Shown: positions 10,501-17,658 of the stretch, piece by piece
Layout: each line of letters opens with the position of its first letter
Position numbering within the stretch: the stretch's first letter is position 1
DNA from: Parablautia sp. Marseille-Q6255
Lineage (GTDB): Bacteria; Bacillota; Clostridia; Lachnospirales; Lachnospiraceae
Reading direction: 5' to 3'
DNA: 64,000 nucleotides
Assembly: GCF_951230155.1 (NCBI RefSeq)
Contig: NZ_CATNVD010000010.1
Span: 1 to 64,000 of the forward strand
The notes under the pieces: generated by a model
The model's database searches: none
What the model was told of the DNA's origin: nothing
The model's input: the letters and a program-made list of their open reading frames with translations, nothing else
Translations under genes and position numbers: made by a program

Positions 10501-11361
10501 CTGCTCCTCTGTTAAGTCCTTGAATTCTTTACCGTATTGCTCCATTGCTTCAGCGTTACGGGTGAATTCCGTACTTGAAAGTCCGAGCAATGCATCATTC
10601 TCATAATTCCCCTTCAGATATGATCGAAGACCTTCTGTCATCTCTTCCATTGACTTATCGTAGAACGCTGCACCGTCGGCCACAGCAACCATAGCCCGAT
10701 TACTTAACTCCATAGCATCCGCTGTTTCCATACCTGTTGTTTTTGCAAACGCAGCAACGGATGTATAGCTTTCTTTCATTCTGTTTTCAAGAATACCTGT
10801 GTCATTTGCAATTTGTCCAAGACTTGCATCTGCACTTTCTTCCAACCCAGCAAAAACCTGTGAAAACTGCGCTTCTCTTGCACTCGCAGTCGCTGATTCT
10901 TCAAGAGTATCAAACGAAAAGTCTTTCAGCTTATCAAATGCTATTGCTCCTGCTGCGATGGTGAACAGCCTTTTCAGTGTACTGCCGAGCGTATCAGCAT
11001 TTCCATTTAAATCACTCAAGGAACGGCTTGCGTCATCTGCATCGTCACCAATCTTCGGAAGATTACTCTCTTCCGGAATAGATTTGTCCAACCCTCTTAA
11101 AGCTTGCTCAAGCTTATCGGCAGATTGATCTATAGAACGAACGAAAGTATTCATCGAATTATTTATAGAAGTCCCTATATCATCAAATTCCTCACTGAAG
11201 ACATCTGAAAAGTCTGCCACTTCATTTGCCTGAAAAGCTTCATCGATAGCCTCTCCTATCGATTTCATTTCTTTCCGTACATTCTTTCCTTCCGAGGTTA
11301 TCTTTTTAAGTTTTTGGCTTACATCTTCATCGAGTTTCAGCCTCATCGTCAAATCGCTCAC
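7507..11361 (-). CDS. Phage tail tape measure protein
   Basis: 1284 residues from a GTG at 11361 that follows GGGGGTGATACT. The protein is largely helical with long coiled-coil-prone stretches, as expected for a ruler that sets tail length. The early region carries TIAAGAIAFDKLKDFSF and a tape-measure core. Residues about 1005-1050 form a LysM-like glycan-binding motif (EYEVESGQTLSEIAANVGI ... NVGQKINIPA), uncommon but known in tape measures. The C-terminal GGIFDTPHYGVFAEEGPEAF is the usual tape-measure end motif. It lies between the tail chaperones and the hub proteins. Confidence 0.93.
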   Translation of the reverse strand: MSDLTMRLKLDEDVSQKLKKITSEGKNVRKEMKSIGEAIDEAFQANEVADFSDVFSEEFDDIGTSINNSMNTFVRSIDQSADKLEQALRGLDKSIPEESNLPKIGDDADDASRSLSDLNGNADTLGSTLKRLFTIAAGAIAFDKLKDFSFDTLEESATASAREAQFSQVFAGLEESADASLGQIANDTGILENRMKESYTSVAAFAKTTGMETADAMELSNRAMVAVADGAAFYDKSMEEMTEGLRSYLKGNYENDALLGLSSTEFTRNAEAMEQYGKEFKDLTEEQKQWTLLSMVEDANKLSGALGQAAREADTWSNQTGNLEQAWTDTKANLGDNIMDQSIGVVKTLTENMDEIEEPMSRIFSMAGNALEDIVPMIPSGLNAIATGIETVGSALGASYKFVAENPKAIGTALTSIASGMIAMKAANSAGNIAKMVSGTNGLSGALSKLSTSVFGSPWAAGAAIVTASVVGIAKAIDDYNDLQVESNLDSHFGEISLDDAQAKDLASQIIDVDYIADMQLAGVSFDESESLIDNAESLLADMDYLHWKANVVAELSDSEKALLLSNQDEFTKSVTDALEKETYSAELAVEALLGEANAAPLVAQMQTWFKTDQANLEQLSGAITGIMQEALEKGVYDVNAQTAVSILQQKMMSIVSAQREAEQAAELDWLELTSSGAALAADSWADVVNYMDEYRVEAAEKSKDTYTDALEYFNLANLNGHIDYAMLENIKGVLGQALDNQDATWLTNSFNWLSESLNDAYGKELGTAHTEIDQTSSEAVDSINRVITDMEQGIVGPENVLNQMENAWLQIDSGLSSDTQGALKDRFEKMLPTAEEMGEIIDEYRENNKSVPQTLMDAYEEMMDIGAAAGNSDSLYAQLAEQIVDTQGYDTFMSRLEELGIIIPEQFQTALDRASTETTNLDYSEIWDGLSEAVTPEGEIDTSKVQEWLSQYGYSIEEYMNGMEIEGEPTVKMSEFDISEAAKELSGLIATDNVITLQGGAIAIEYEVESGQTLSEIAANVGIALDELLAINPEIENPNIINVGQKINIPASMVDVDTAEIGTAVKNQAQESSTQAFSDPLEANGEVGVLMEKESDNIPEIYDQTGSELQSAFNTSFPVTAKALITVDYSIANPTATIGISGGATGYAPLSSYIMHAEGGIFDTPHYGVFAEEGPEAFIPIDGSDNAKAIWQETGERLGVLGNFEGSELQGAAFSPPEEADMRNEYVRNDNRRIAIDINGSGEISAGSSKAEIVNYIMDNIEDIILDIIYDEDVGEGDRTHEW

Positions 11362-11365
11362 AGTA

Positions 11366-11569
11366 TCACCCCCTTGCCGTTTTAATATATACTTTTGCCA
11401 ACCGATCCATCGCAGAAACCGGCGTCTGCATCTCTAACTGCTCTGACGCTATATACATCATTTTTTCACTGTGGGATTTTTCTACCCATTCTTCAAAAGG
11501 CATCCCTTTTCGCTGCCAGAGAATATGTCCCCAGTACCAGTCATAATTTCCGCCGCCGGTTCCGCTCAT
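11366..11569 (-). CDS. Tail assembly chaperone, frameshift-extension frame
   Basis: A 67-codon frame (MSGTGGGNYDWYWG...) immediately before the tape measure. It is in the -1 frame relative to the upstream XkdN-like gene and has no usable ribosome binding site of its own. The upstream gene ends TTA AAA AAC TGA, and a -1 slip at A AAA AAC would read on through CTG ATG into this frame. The likely product is therefore the C-terminal extension of a roughly 224-residue G-T type chaperone. Separate translation from the overlapping TGATG is the alternative. The conserved YDWYWGHILWQR motif fits this extension family. Confidence 0.75.
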   Translation of the reverse strand: MSGTGGGNYDWYWGHILWQRKGMPFEEWVEKSHSEKMMYIASEQLEMQTPVSAMDRLAKVYIKTARG

Positions 11570-12039
11570 CAGTTTTTTAAGTCATCAATAACCTTTTCGT
11601 CCTTATCTTCTGACATACCGCACGCAATCATTACACACTTATTTGCGTAATCATACTCTGCTCTGTCCGGGAAGAGAATCGCCGGCATATCCATCCGATC
11701 AAGTACGCCATAGTATTCCATAAGCTCTTTATCATCCAGTTTCGGCTGCACAAATGACTCAATCATAATATGCGTGCTTACTTTGTCTGCATCATAGTTC
11801 ACGATTGTTGCCACCTGACCATCGGCTGTGAGCAGGGGGCGTTTTGATCCTGACGATGTGTCATAGAATACATCTTTTGTTCTGTAGAGATTTCTGATCT
11901 CCTGTACTCTATTCCTCGAAAGTCTCCGAAGAATAAAAGGAATAGGTTTTCCCTTATCATCTAAGAAGCGATCGATTCCTTTAAATTCAATAGTCCCCCT
12001 GTCTTTCAAATCGCTTTTCATGAACGCTTTCATATCCAT
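11569..12039 (-). CDS. Tail assembly chaperone (XkdN-like)
   Basis: 156 residues with AGGAGG eight bases before the ATG. Size, acidic C-terminus (SEDKDEKVIDDLKN) and position between tube protein and tape measure identify it as the XkdN/gpG-type chaperone that coats the tape measure during tail assembly. The segment IEFKGIDRFLDDKGKPIPF and the RLSRNRVQEIRNLY region agree with the XkdN family. Its end carries the slippery sequence described separately. Confidence 0.83.
   Translation of the reverse strand: MDMKAFMKSDLKDRGTIEFKGIDRFLDDKGKPIPFILRRLSRNRVQEIRNLYRTKDVFYDTSSGSKRPLLTADGQVATIVNYDADKVSTHIMIESFVQPKLDDKELMEYYGVLDRMDMPAILFPDRAEYDYANKCVMIACGMSEDKDEKVIDDLKN
11572..11578 (-). promoter_or_regulatory. 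Programmed -1 ribosomal frameshift site A AAA AAC
   Basis: The heptamer A AAA AAC ends one base before the TGA stop of the XkdN-like gene and is in the correct phase (codons AAA, AAC). A -1 slip enters the downstream 67-codon frame. This is the standard arrangement for tail assembly chaperone pairs before the tape measure (lambda G/GT and relatives). Confidence 0.8.
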
Positions 12040-12060
12040 AGTGTTATCCTCCTGTAATAG

Positions 12061-12083
12061 AAAAGAGGACCTTTCGGTCCTCT
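12061..12083 (-). terminator. Intrinsic terminator between tube and chaperone genes
   Basis: An 8-bp perfect stem (12064-12071 with 12076-12083) closed by a GAAA loop on the transcript and followed by a short T run lies just after the tail-tube stop. The T run is only four bases, so partial termination is likely. It would lower chaperone and tape-measure expression relative to the abundant sheath and tube. Confidence 0.7.
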
Positions 12084-12092
12084 ATGAAAAGT

Positions 12093-12524
12093 TTAGGCAA
12101 TCAGATTTTTTGCTCCAAAAGTAACAGAGATCTTCGCCACATCTCCGTCGGTGTCCAAATCCATTAACGGAATATCCCCTGTAAGTACACATCCAACTAA
12201 AGTAAGCTCGTCCTTCTTTCCAAGCTTATCGTAGAAATCGGAATTCGTGTCATCATTAACAGAGTAGATCGTCATTTCTGGAGTTTTCCCACTCTTGATA
12301 TACTCGAGTGCCTTTTCCTTATAGAGATTGTTTGTTTTCCATGCGTCGATTGTTCCCGTGATGTCATATCCTATCCAGCGGCGGTTAGTGCCCTGATCGC
12401 CAAGCGCTTTTCCCTCCCATACTTTCGGCTTAAGCACTGCATTATATTTGCAGGAGTCAGCTACCAGTACACCATCAATATACACACGGCCGTTCGTGAC
12501 AGAAAGTGGTCTTTTATTTTCCAT
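12093..12524 (-). CDS. Phage tail tube protein (XkdM-like)
   Basis: 143 residues of the XkdM/DUF2001 tail-tube family: NGRVYIDGVLVADSCKYNA, then RRWIGYDITGTIDAWKTN and the closing KISVTFGAKNLI. Length and position right after the sheath are typical. It polymerises into the inner tube of the contractile tail, and an attenuating terminator follows it. Confidence 0.92.
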   Translation of the reverse strand: MENKRPLSVTNGRVYIDGVLVADSCKYNAVLKPKVWEGKALGDQGTNRRWIGYDITGTIDAWKTNNLYKEKALEYIKSGKTPEMTIYSVNDDTNSDFYDKLGKKDELTLVGCVLTGDIPLMDLDTDGDVAKISVTFGAKNLIA

Positions 12525-12536
12525 TATATTGCCCCC

Positions 12537-13874
12537 TTATCTGGTTGTTACAGAGAAGTAGAGTTTCTCCGCAGAATCAATAGCTTTGATTGCAACATTA
12601 AAATAGGTTGCCTCCCCAACTGATCTGGATCTGTCAACATAGAAATCTTCATCCAAATCTACATCCGTAATAGCTCCATTGGATTCATATGCACTGAGAA
12701 TAGAGCGTCCAAGACTCTCCATGACCTCCCAGTCATCCGGCACATTCTGGTATCTTCCGGGAACAAATGTCGTTCTCAGCTCATTTGCCAAGCTGTCATA
12801 CACTCTCAGCACACGGTTTTTTCGATAGTCCTCGGTCTTATCATCAGTGAATGTAGTAAGGCTGTTGATGTCATATTCAATGATGACATTGCCCTCCTCA
12901 TCAAACGAGAAAAACATTTCTCCTGCATCAATCGACTGCTCTGCCTCCTCATTTTTCTTCCTGCCGATAATGTCTGTCGCATCTGGAAATACAGCATAGG
13001 TATTTGATGTTACATAATCCGCAGATGCTGTAATACCTGCAATAAATGCAGTAGCCTCAGCTACATCCAGTTCTATGCCATCGTACACCACGCCATTTAC
13101 CAGATTGATAATTCCTTCATAATCCGCTGCAAAATTTGGAGCAACAGCCTGACACTTCCTGCCAAGATTTTCACGAATAAATTTGATCTTGGAAAGAAGC
13201 GCTGTGTGAAGAGCTCCATCATCTTTCGGGAAGCACATGCAGTCAAATTTCAGATCTTCGCACGCATCCAAAAATTCTGTCCAACCAGTGTTTTCCTCCT
13301 CTGCATCCGCACCTTCCGTAAGAGATACTGAGGAAAATTTTCCCAAATTTCCGGTTCCTGAAAACTCTACGAATGAAGATTTTCCAATCAGGTCATCTAC
13401 CTTTTTCACGTTTTCGAAACATTCCACTTCTTTTGTACCGTTATAGACGCTCACATCAAATCCGCCGACCGGATTTTCCACGGAAACAACCTTAATATTA
13501 TTTCCCATTGTTCCTTCGTACAGTGCTGTTAATGTGATCTGCACCTCTCCTGCATTAGCTGTACCTGTCGCTTTCTTCCCGCCCGCCGGAATATAAACAT
13601 GTACGATATCAGATTTCAGCAATGCAAGACGAATCCTGCGCATAAAATTATTATCATCGGCAATGCTGCGGCCAAGTAAGGCATACGCTGCATCAGGTGC
13701 AGATGATATGATTTCAATAAATTTCCCCTTCGGTCCCCAGTCATATCCAACAAGTGGCATTGCTACAATCCCGCTCAGTACAGGTGCTGCTCCTGCATTT
13801 CGTCCGCTTTTTACATTTACATATGTTCCCGGACGTTTTTTCGGGACGTTCGGGTTAAATGTACCTCCAGCCAT
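12537..13874 (-). CDS. Phage tail sheath protein (XkdK-like)
   Basis: 445 residues. The N-terminus (TFNPNVPKKRPGTYVNV) and the region YDWGPKGKFIEIISSAPDA are typical of XkdK-type sheath proteins. The C-terminal part (DWEVMESLGRSILSAYESNG, then EDFYVDRSRSVGEATYFNVAIKA) matches the conserved sheath handshake domain. A sheath shows that the phage has a contractile tail. Downstream genes follow the PBSX order. Confidence 0.95.
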   Translation of the reverse strand: MAGGTFNPNVPKKRPGTYVNVKSGRNAGAAPVLSGIVAMPLVGYDWGPKGKFIEIISSAPDAAYALLGRSIADDNNFMRRIRLALLKSDIVHVYIPAGGKKATGTANAGEVQITLTALYEGTMGNNIKVVSVENPVGGFDVSVYNGTKEVECFENVKKVDDLIGKSSFVEFSGTGNLGKFSSVSLTEGADAEEENTGWTEFLDACEDLKFDCMCFPKDDGALHTALLSKIKFIRENLGRKCQAVAPNFAADYEGIINLVNGVVYDGIELDVAEATAFIAGITASADYVTSNTYAVFPDATDIIGRKKNEEAEQSIDAGEMFFSFDEEGNVIIEYDINSLTTFTDDKTEDYRKNRVLRVYDSLANELRTTFVPGRYQNVPDDWEVMESLGRSILSAYESNGAITDVDLDEDFYVDRSRSVGEATYFNVAIKAIDSAEKLYFSVTTR

Positions 13875-14111
13875 CTATTTATCCTCCTTCTTTCGCGGCT
13901 TTTTCAGCCATGTGTTGATCTGCTTCTTTGCTTCATCTACCGACATTTCTGAAACGGAACAGCTATGCATTGCTCCATCAAATGTGCTCGTCGTCACTCC
14001 GAACAGTTTCACACAGTTCTTCCGCAGTGATTTCATCGGATACTTCACTGACGCTGTCTTTGGTTTCAATGCTTTCTTTGGTTCCGAATTGCTGTTCATT
14101 CTCTCGTCCAA
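13875..14111 (-). CDS. Small conserved phage protein before the sheath
   Basis: Up to 78 residues, ending one base before the sheath start codon. The core VKYPMKSLRKNCVKLFGVTTSTFDGA looks like a small protein found in the same place in related clostridial prophages; the function is not known. Start choice is uncertain. A TTG at 14111 lies nine bases after AGGAGG, an ATG at 14099 has a weaker site, and an ATG at 14138 has none. All overlap the upstream gene in another frame by more than 100 bp, which is unusual. Confidence 0.6.
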   Translation of the reverse strand: MDERMNSNSEPKKALKPKTASVKYPMKSLRKNCVKLFGVTTSTFDGAMHSCSVSEMSVDEAKKQINTWLKKPRKKEDK

Positions 14112-14634
14112 TCTTACCAACCTCCTTTTTGCTTGCATACTGGTCTATGACATTACGATACGCTTCCATAGCTTCATTAAAGAATCCGGGACCATCAATA
14201 TGGACGCGGTTTATGTCTGCACCGTTTTCACGATATATGCTCGTATACCTTTCACATGATATTTTGATCTGATACACACCGTAATCAACTCTGATTACCT
14301 CAGGCGCTGATACTGGAATAGTTTTTTCCTCCAGTTCGCCAGACTCAGTATACATGGGAAGCTGACAGTTTCGGTAAAGTATCAGGCTCTCCACCGTAGA
14401 TGCCAGCGTATAAGAACCCATATCATTGCTCGCGAAAAACTTAACATACCATGTCAGTGTAGTACGCATAGTCTGCATACTTACTTTTCTCGCACTCAAT
14501 TCTGGAACTGGGAAAAATACAGATGGGATCGGAAAATCCTCTGGTATACGCTCAAATATTTTTTCGATCCCTCCTGTGCTTTCTTCAATGAATCTGACGA
14601 TGCTTGCCAATTCCTGCTCAATAGATATCTTCAT
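13978..14634 (-). CDS. Tail terminator/completion-like protein (LIC_12616/DUF6838 type)
   Basis: 218 residues between the gp10-like protein and the sheath, the usual place of the tail terminator. The sequence ERIPEDFPIPSVFFPVPELS, then TTLTWYVKFFASND and the VIRVDYGVYQIKISCERYT strand pattern fit the LIC_12616/DUF6838 group. The last 50 residues are acidic and probably disordered. The assignment rests on synteny and general pattern, so it is tentative. Confidence 0.6.
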   Translation of the reverse strand: MKISIEQELASIVRFIEESTGGIEKIFERIPEDFPIPSVFFPVPELSARKVSMQTMRTTLTWYVKFFASNDMGSYTLASTVESLILYRNCQLPMYTESGELEEKTIPVSAPEVIRVDYGVYQIKISCERYTSIYRENGADINRVHIDGPGFFNEAMEAYRNVIDQYASKKEVGKIGRENEQQFGTKESIETKDSVSEVSDEITAEELCETVRSDDEHI

Positions 14635-14646
14635 CTTCTATTACCT

Positions 14647-15129
14647 CTAAAATATGCTGCACAGAAGAGCTTCGGCATCTTCTTTAACCATATCCGGAAA
14701 CAAAAATGTAAATGCGATTTCCGCATGATCAAAGAAATGTGAGCCCTCTACAAAAGAAGCTTTCAGCACCATCCCCGTTTCTGCGCCAGGAGTGTAAATA
14801 AAACGATCACCACTCCACACTCCAGGGATAAATCGTCCCGGTTGCTGGCTATGACCGTCATTCACCCATCGTGCATATTGTACCCTTGTCCCAATTTCCA
14901 ATGTCAGACTACCCTCGTCCAAACGATAAATACCATTACCGCTTCCCTTTGAAAACGACGACAGCAGTGTACGGGTATCCACATTACCTTCAGCTTCTAT
15001 CTGTTCTTGCACGAGATCAAGAAATTTCTCGCCAGCATGATCCAATATTTTCGCCATCTTGGGCTTAATCTGTGGGACAGCCGCTTCTAATTTCCCTATA
15101 AAATTGTCCAGTTCTGAAGTATCAACCAT
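14647..15129 (-). CDS. HK97 gp10-like/XkdI-like neck protein
   Basis: 160 residues. The ATG at 15129 follows GGGGG at seven bases; a TTG codon directly before it is in frame but unneeded. The pattern SELDNFIGKLEAAVPQIKP, DTRTLLSSFSKGSG, and GTRVQYARWVNDGH is the classic gp10/tail-completion signature with its conserved VxYAxxVxxGH motif. It overlaps the upstream connector gene by one base (TGATG). It probably joins head and tail. Confidence 0.84.
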   Translation of the reverse strand: MVDTSELDNFIGKLEAAVPQIKPKMAKILDHAGEKFLDLVQEQIEAEGNVDTRTLLSSFSKGSGNGIYRLDEGSLTLEIGTRVQYARWVNDGHSQQPGRFIPGVWSGDRFIYTPGAETGMVLKASFVEGSHFFDHAEIAFTFLFPDMVKEDAEALLCSIF

Positions 15130-15497
15130 CAAATCGCCCCCTTATGCCCGTCCATGCGGTACAGAATCGCTGTAATATGATGTCCGCGTATCCGGCGCGG
15201 AAGCCCTGCACGGTAACATAACCCAGTATCCTCCCAAATCACCTTGTCATTGATCCGAATATCTACGCCATCCGGCAAGGAAAGTTTAACTGTCCCTTCT
15301 ATTGCTCGGTACGGTTCGCTCTGCACCAGTCTCATATCATCACTTTTGACATGGAAATGACATTTCTGCTGTTCTATGTCGGCACTAACCTTGTAAGCTT
15401 TTGTTTCGCCGGAAGTAATACCGTAGCCGATCTCCGTCTTTTCTGTTGTCAGGTGGTAAATTGTACATGTGTGGTCAAAAAAGTCTTCTATGCTCAT
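15129..15497 (-). CDS. Head-tail connector/stopper (XkdH/DUF3599-like)
   Basis: 122 residues that begin MSIEDFFDHTCTIYHL, typical of head-closure (stopper) proteins of the XkdH/YqbH group. The closing segment IWEDTGLCYRAGLPRRIRGH fits the small beta-barrel fold. It follows the DUF3199-like adaptor and overlaps the gp10-like gene, matching head-tail joining order. Confidence 0.78.
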   Translation of the reverse strand: MSIEDFFDHTCTIYHLTTEKTEIGYGITSGETKAYKVSADIEQQKCHFHVKSDDMRLVQSEPYRAIEGTVKLSLPDGVDIRINDKVIWEDTGLCYRAGLPRRIRGHHITAILYRMDGHKGAI

Positions 15498-15509
15498 TTC
15501 ATGACCTCC

Positions 15510-15911
15510 TCACAGCTTCCGCATGCGGAACAATACATTTCCCCTCGCTGCTGTACCTACATAGTCATCCAAGAGACTGTTGATACCAAGGGAGTCAACA
15601 TCAAGCATGCTCGTATCTACTGTATATGAGTAATCATCAAACGTCTCGGACTTCACGCGTACCTGCCGGATTGCCGCATTGTATGCATACATTTCCGCAA
15701 GCAGAATCACGGCTGTCTTCACATCTTCCGGTAGCTTTTCTGGTGCTCCCTCTTGATCCACACCGTCAAATTTTCGCTTCGTATAACGAATCACATATGA
15801 CTCTGCTTTCGTGATATCCGTTTTAAGCTGCACATCAGTACGATCCTTTACCTCTTTGTACCCAGAATAATCTCGTACTTCCTGAGGTATCACCCAAGGT
15901 CTTGCGGCCAT
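15510..15911 (-). CDS. Head-tail adaptor (YqbG/DUF3199-like)
   Basis: 133 residues. The start AARPWVIPQEVRDYSGYKEV and the helical segment LPEDVKTAVILLAEMYAYN match DUF3199/YqbG, an adaptor of the gp6/gp15 type that binds the portal. It sits between the capsid block and the stopper, as expected. Confidence 0.82.
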   Translation of the reverse strand: MAARPWVIPQEVRDYSGYKEVKDRTDVQLKTDITKAESYVIRYTKRKFDGVDQEGAPEKLPEDVKTAVILLAEMYAYNAAIRQVRVKSETFDDYSYTVDTSMLDVDSLGINSLLDDYVGTAARGNVLFRMRKL

Positions 15912-15923
15912 GGTATCACCCCC

Positions 15924-16304
15924 TTATACCTCAAGTCTTACAACTTTAGCATAGATATCAGCAGATCCTTCCCCTGTCTCAGCCGTGCTGAGTTTTGCTG
16001 TAAGTGCCACATCACCATCTCCAATGCTTGCATATTTTCCGTCCTTCTCAAGAAAATCTACTGCATCCATTTTTGCGGCATCTACATATTTTACCGGTTC
16101 TTTCTGGTCGCCGGAAATATCCAGCGTTGTGCCAGATGCAAAGGCTGTTTTGACATCAATAAGGATATCGATCAATCGGAATCCCGCCGGTAACTTTACC
16201 TGAAGCTTGGTTCCTTTTGTAGCATCTGTATTTTTGTTGACTGTTCCAACAAAAAATGTCTGACTGATTCCGCAGGCGCCCGCATTATACATTCCTACTT
16301 TCAT
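15924..16304 (-). CDS. Phage structural protein of unknown role, possible capsid decoration
   Basis: 126 residues from MKVGMYNAGACGISQTFFVG; GAGGAGGG lies eight bases upstream. The protein is small, Gly/Ala/Thr-rich and strand-prone (GTKLQVKLPAGFRLIDI). It follows the capsid and HeH-domain genes. Such a place suggests a decoration or head-completion protein, but no family could be named with confidence. Confidence 0.65.
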   Translation of the reverse strand: MKVGMYNAGACGISQTFFVGTVNKNTDATKGTKLQVKLPAGFRLIDILIDVKTAFASGTTLDISGDQKEPVKYVDAAKMDAVDFLEKDGKYASIGDGDVALTAKLSTAETGEGSADIYAKVVRLEV

Positions 16305-16315
16305 ACTGTCCCTCC

Positions 16316-16696
16316 TCAACTTTCCTGTAAATCAATCATTGTAGGGCTTCCGGTACTGTAATCCCCTTCAGACCATAAGATTGCATCTACATAATCTGCC
16401 TTTTTAAATCCCTTTGTTTCGACCACTCCAACATGAGCTGCGATCTCTTTCAGCTGCTCCAATGTCATATTTTCGAGTTCTTCTTTGGTATAGCAGTGAT
16501 CTTCTGTCCTTTTTGACATGATGTCAACAGCGACAGTCAATACGTCCTCCGCAGGGGAAATCACCCTAAAATAACCGGAAGCCACTGCAACGTCTGCAAT
16601 GGCTTTCTCATCAACATACACATCCGGTTTGTCTTTTGTCGCAGAAACGATTCCGCTGTACGACAACCCTTTCGTAAGCTTCAAATGAAAACTCAT
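16316..16696 (-). CDS. YqbF-like phage protein with HeH/SAP-type C-terminus
   Basis: 126 residues from MSFHLKLTKGLSY, eight bases after TAGGAGGT. The N-terminal half resembles YqbF. About residues 85-115 (LENMTLEQLKEIAAHVGV, then GFKKADYVDAI) form a helix-extended loop-helix motif of the HeH/LEM/SAP type, often nucleic-acid binding. It directly follows the major capsid gene. Confidence 0.75.
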   Translation of the reverse strand: MSFHLKLTKGLSYSGIVSATKDKPDVYVDEKAIADVAVASGYFRVISPAEDVLTVAVDIMSKRTEDHCYTKEELENMTLEQLKEIAAHVGVVETKGFKKADYVDAILWSEGDYSTGSPTMIDLQES

Positions 16697-16708
16697 GATT
16701 CGCACCTC

Positions 16709-17638
16709 CTACTTGAGTCCGGTAATGATTGCAGCGGCATCAAGCTCCTCGATGATCGGGTCGTAGTCAAGATGTGCTACATAGAATCGCTTATCCTGCA
16801 TAATGGCTTCTTTTCCTTCTACAGTCTTACGTACCTTTACGCTATATGTATTGACTACAATAAGATTCTGCGGATCTGTAAGGATAATTTTGTCGTTGCT
16901 CAGAGAAGGAACTTCCACTGCCGGAACTGCCGCAGGGTTCTTGTAGATGCTTTCCGGTACACCTCCGCCATGCTCGATGATCTGCTTAAGCAGGTATCTG
17001 TCCCATTCCTGTTTCCGGCGCGGCGACATCAGCCAACGAAGCCTGCCATTATTATATTTGTTCGGAATCTGCTGCAAAGCGTCATAGTATACATCAACAC
17101 TCATTGCTCCGCTGTTTTTACTGGATCGATCCTCTACGTGCGAACCATTTGCAAGCTGCTTGATCCAGCCATCGTTAATTTTCAAGAAATCATAGTCTGG
17201 ATCGTCGCTGCTCACATCAACATCTCCGTTCAGATACAGATCTTCCATATCAATACCAAGCTGGCGAGTCATGAGGTCTGTAATAGTCTTCTCGAGACTC
17301 TGACCTTCGATATTCTCCCGTAACGTTTCCTCAGTGATTTCCCACGGAAGACGTACCGGCGTGGTAGCATACTCGATCTGGCTCGTTTTTACGCCCGCTC
17401 TGTAATTATCGTCCGTATTCTCTGTTTTCTTGCGTACGATACGGGACCCAATACCGATCTTGTCAATCTCTCCTGTCTTGGATGTTCTCATTACGTGACG
17501 GACAAGTCCGCCAAGGTTCGTTACTTCAAATGTCTGCTGGATGAATTTCCGAGCCTGTTCCGGATTCAACAATCCAGATACAAGTCCGGAAGTAACAATC
17601 GCACCAGCCTTGCTTACAATGCGTTCATTTAATCCCAT
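16709..17638 (-). CDS. Major capsid protein (HK97 fold)
   Basis: 309 residues located after the protease/scaffold gene, as in PBSX (XkdG). Recognisable parts are VSGLLNPEQARKFIQQTF, VRLPWEITEETLRENIEG, the DMEDLYLNGD motif and the C-terminal KIILTDPQNLIVVNTYSVKV. These match the PBSX-type HK97-fold capsid family. The protein forms the icosahedral shell. Confidence 0.9.
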   Translation of the reverse strand: MGLNERIVSKAGAIVTSGLVSGLLNPEQARKFIQQTFEVTNLGGLVRHVMRTSKTGEIDKIGIGSRIVRKKTENTDDNYRAGVKTSQIEYATTPVRLPWEITEETLRENIEGQSLEKTITDLMTRQLGIDMEDLYLNGDVDVSSDDPDYDFLKINDGWIKQLANGSHVEDRSSKNSGAMSVDVYYDALQQIPNKYNNGRLRWLMSPRRKQEWDRYLLKQIIEHGGGVPESIYKNPAAVPAVEVPSLSNDKIILTDPQNLIVVNTYSVKVRKTVEGKEAIMQDKRFYVAHLDYDPIIEELDAAAIITGLK

Positions 17639-17658
17639 AGTTTCTTTTCTCCTCTCTC

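Noticed and set aside
16685-17323. 212-codon + strand frame
   Set aside because: It lies opposite the major capsid gene and has no ribosome binding site or family features.
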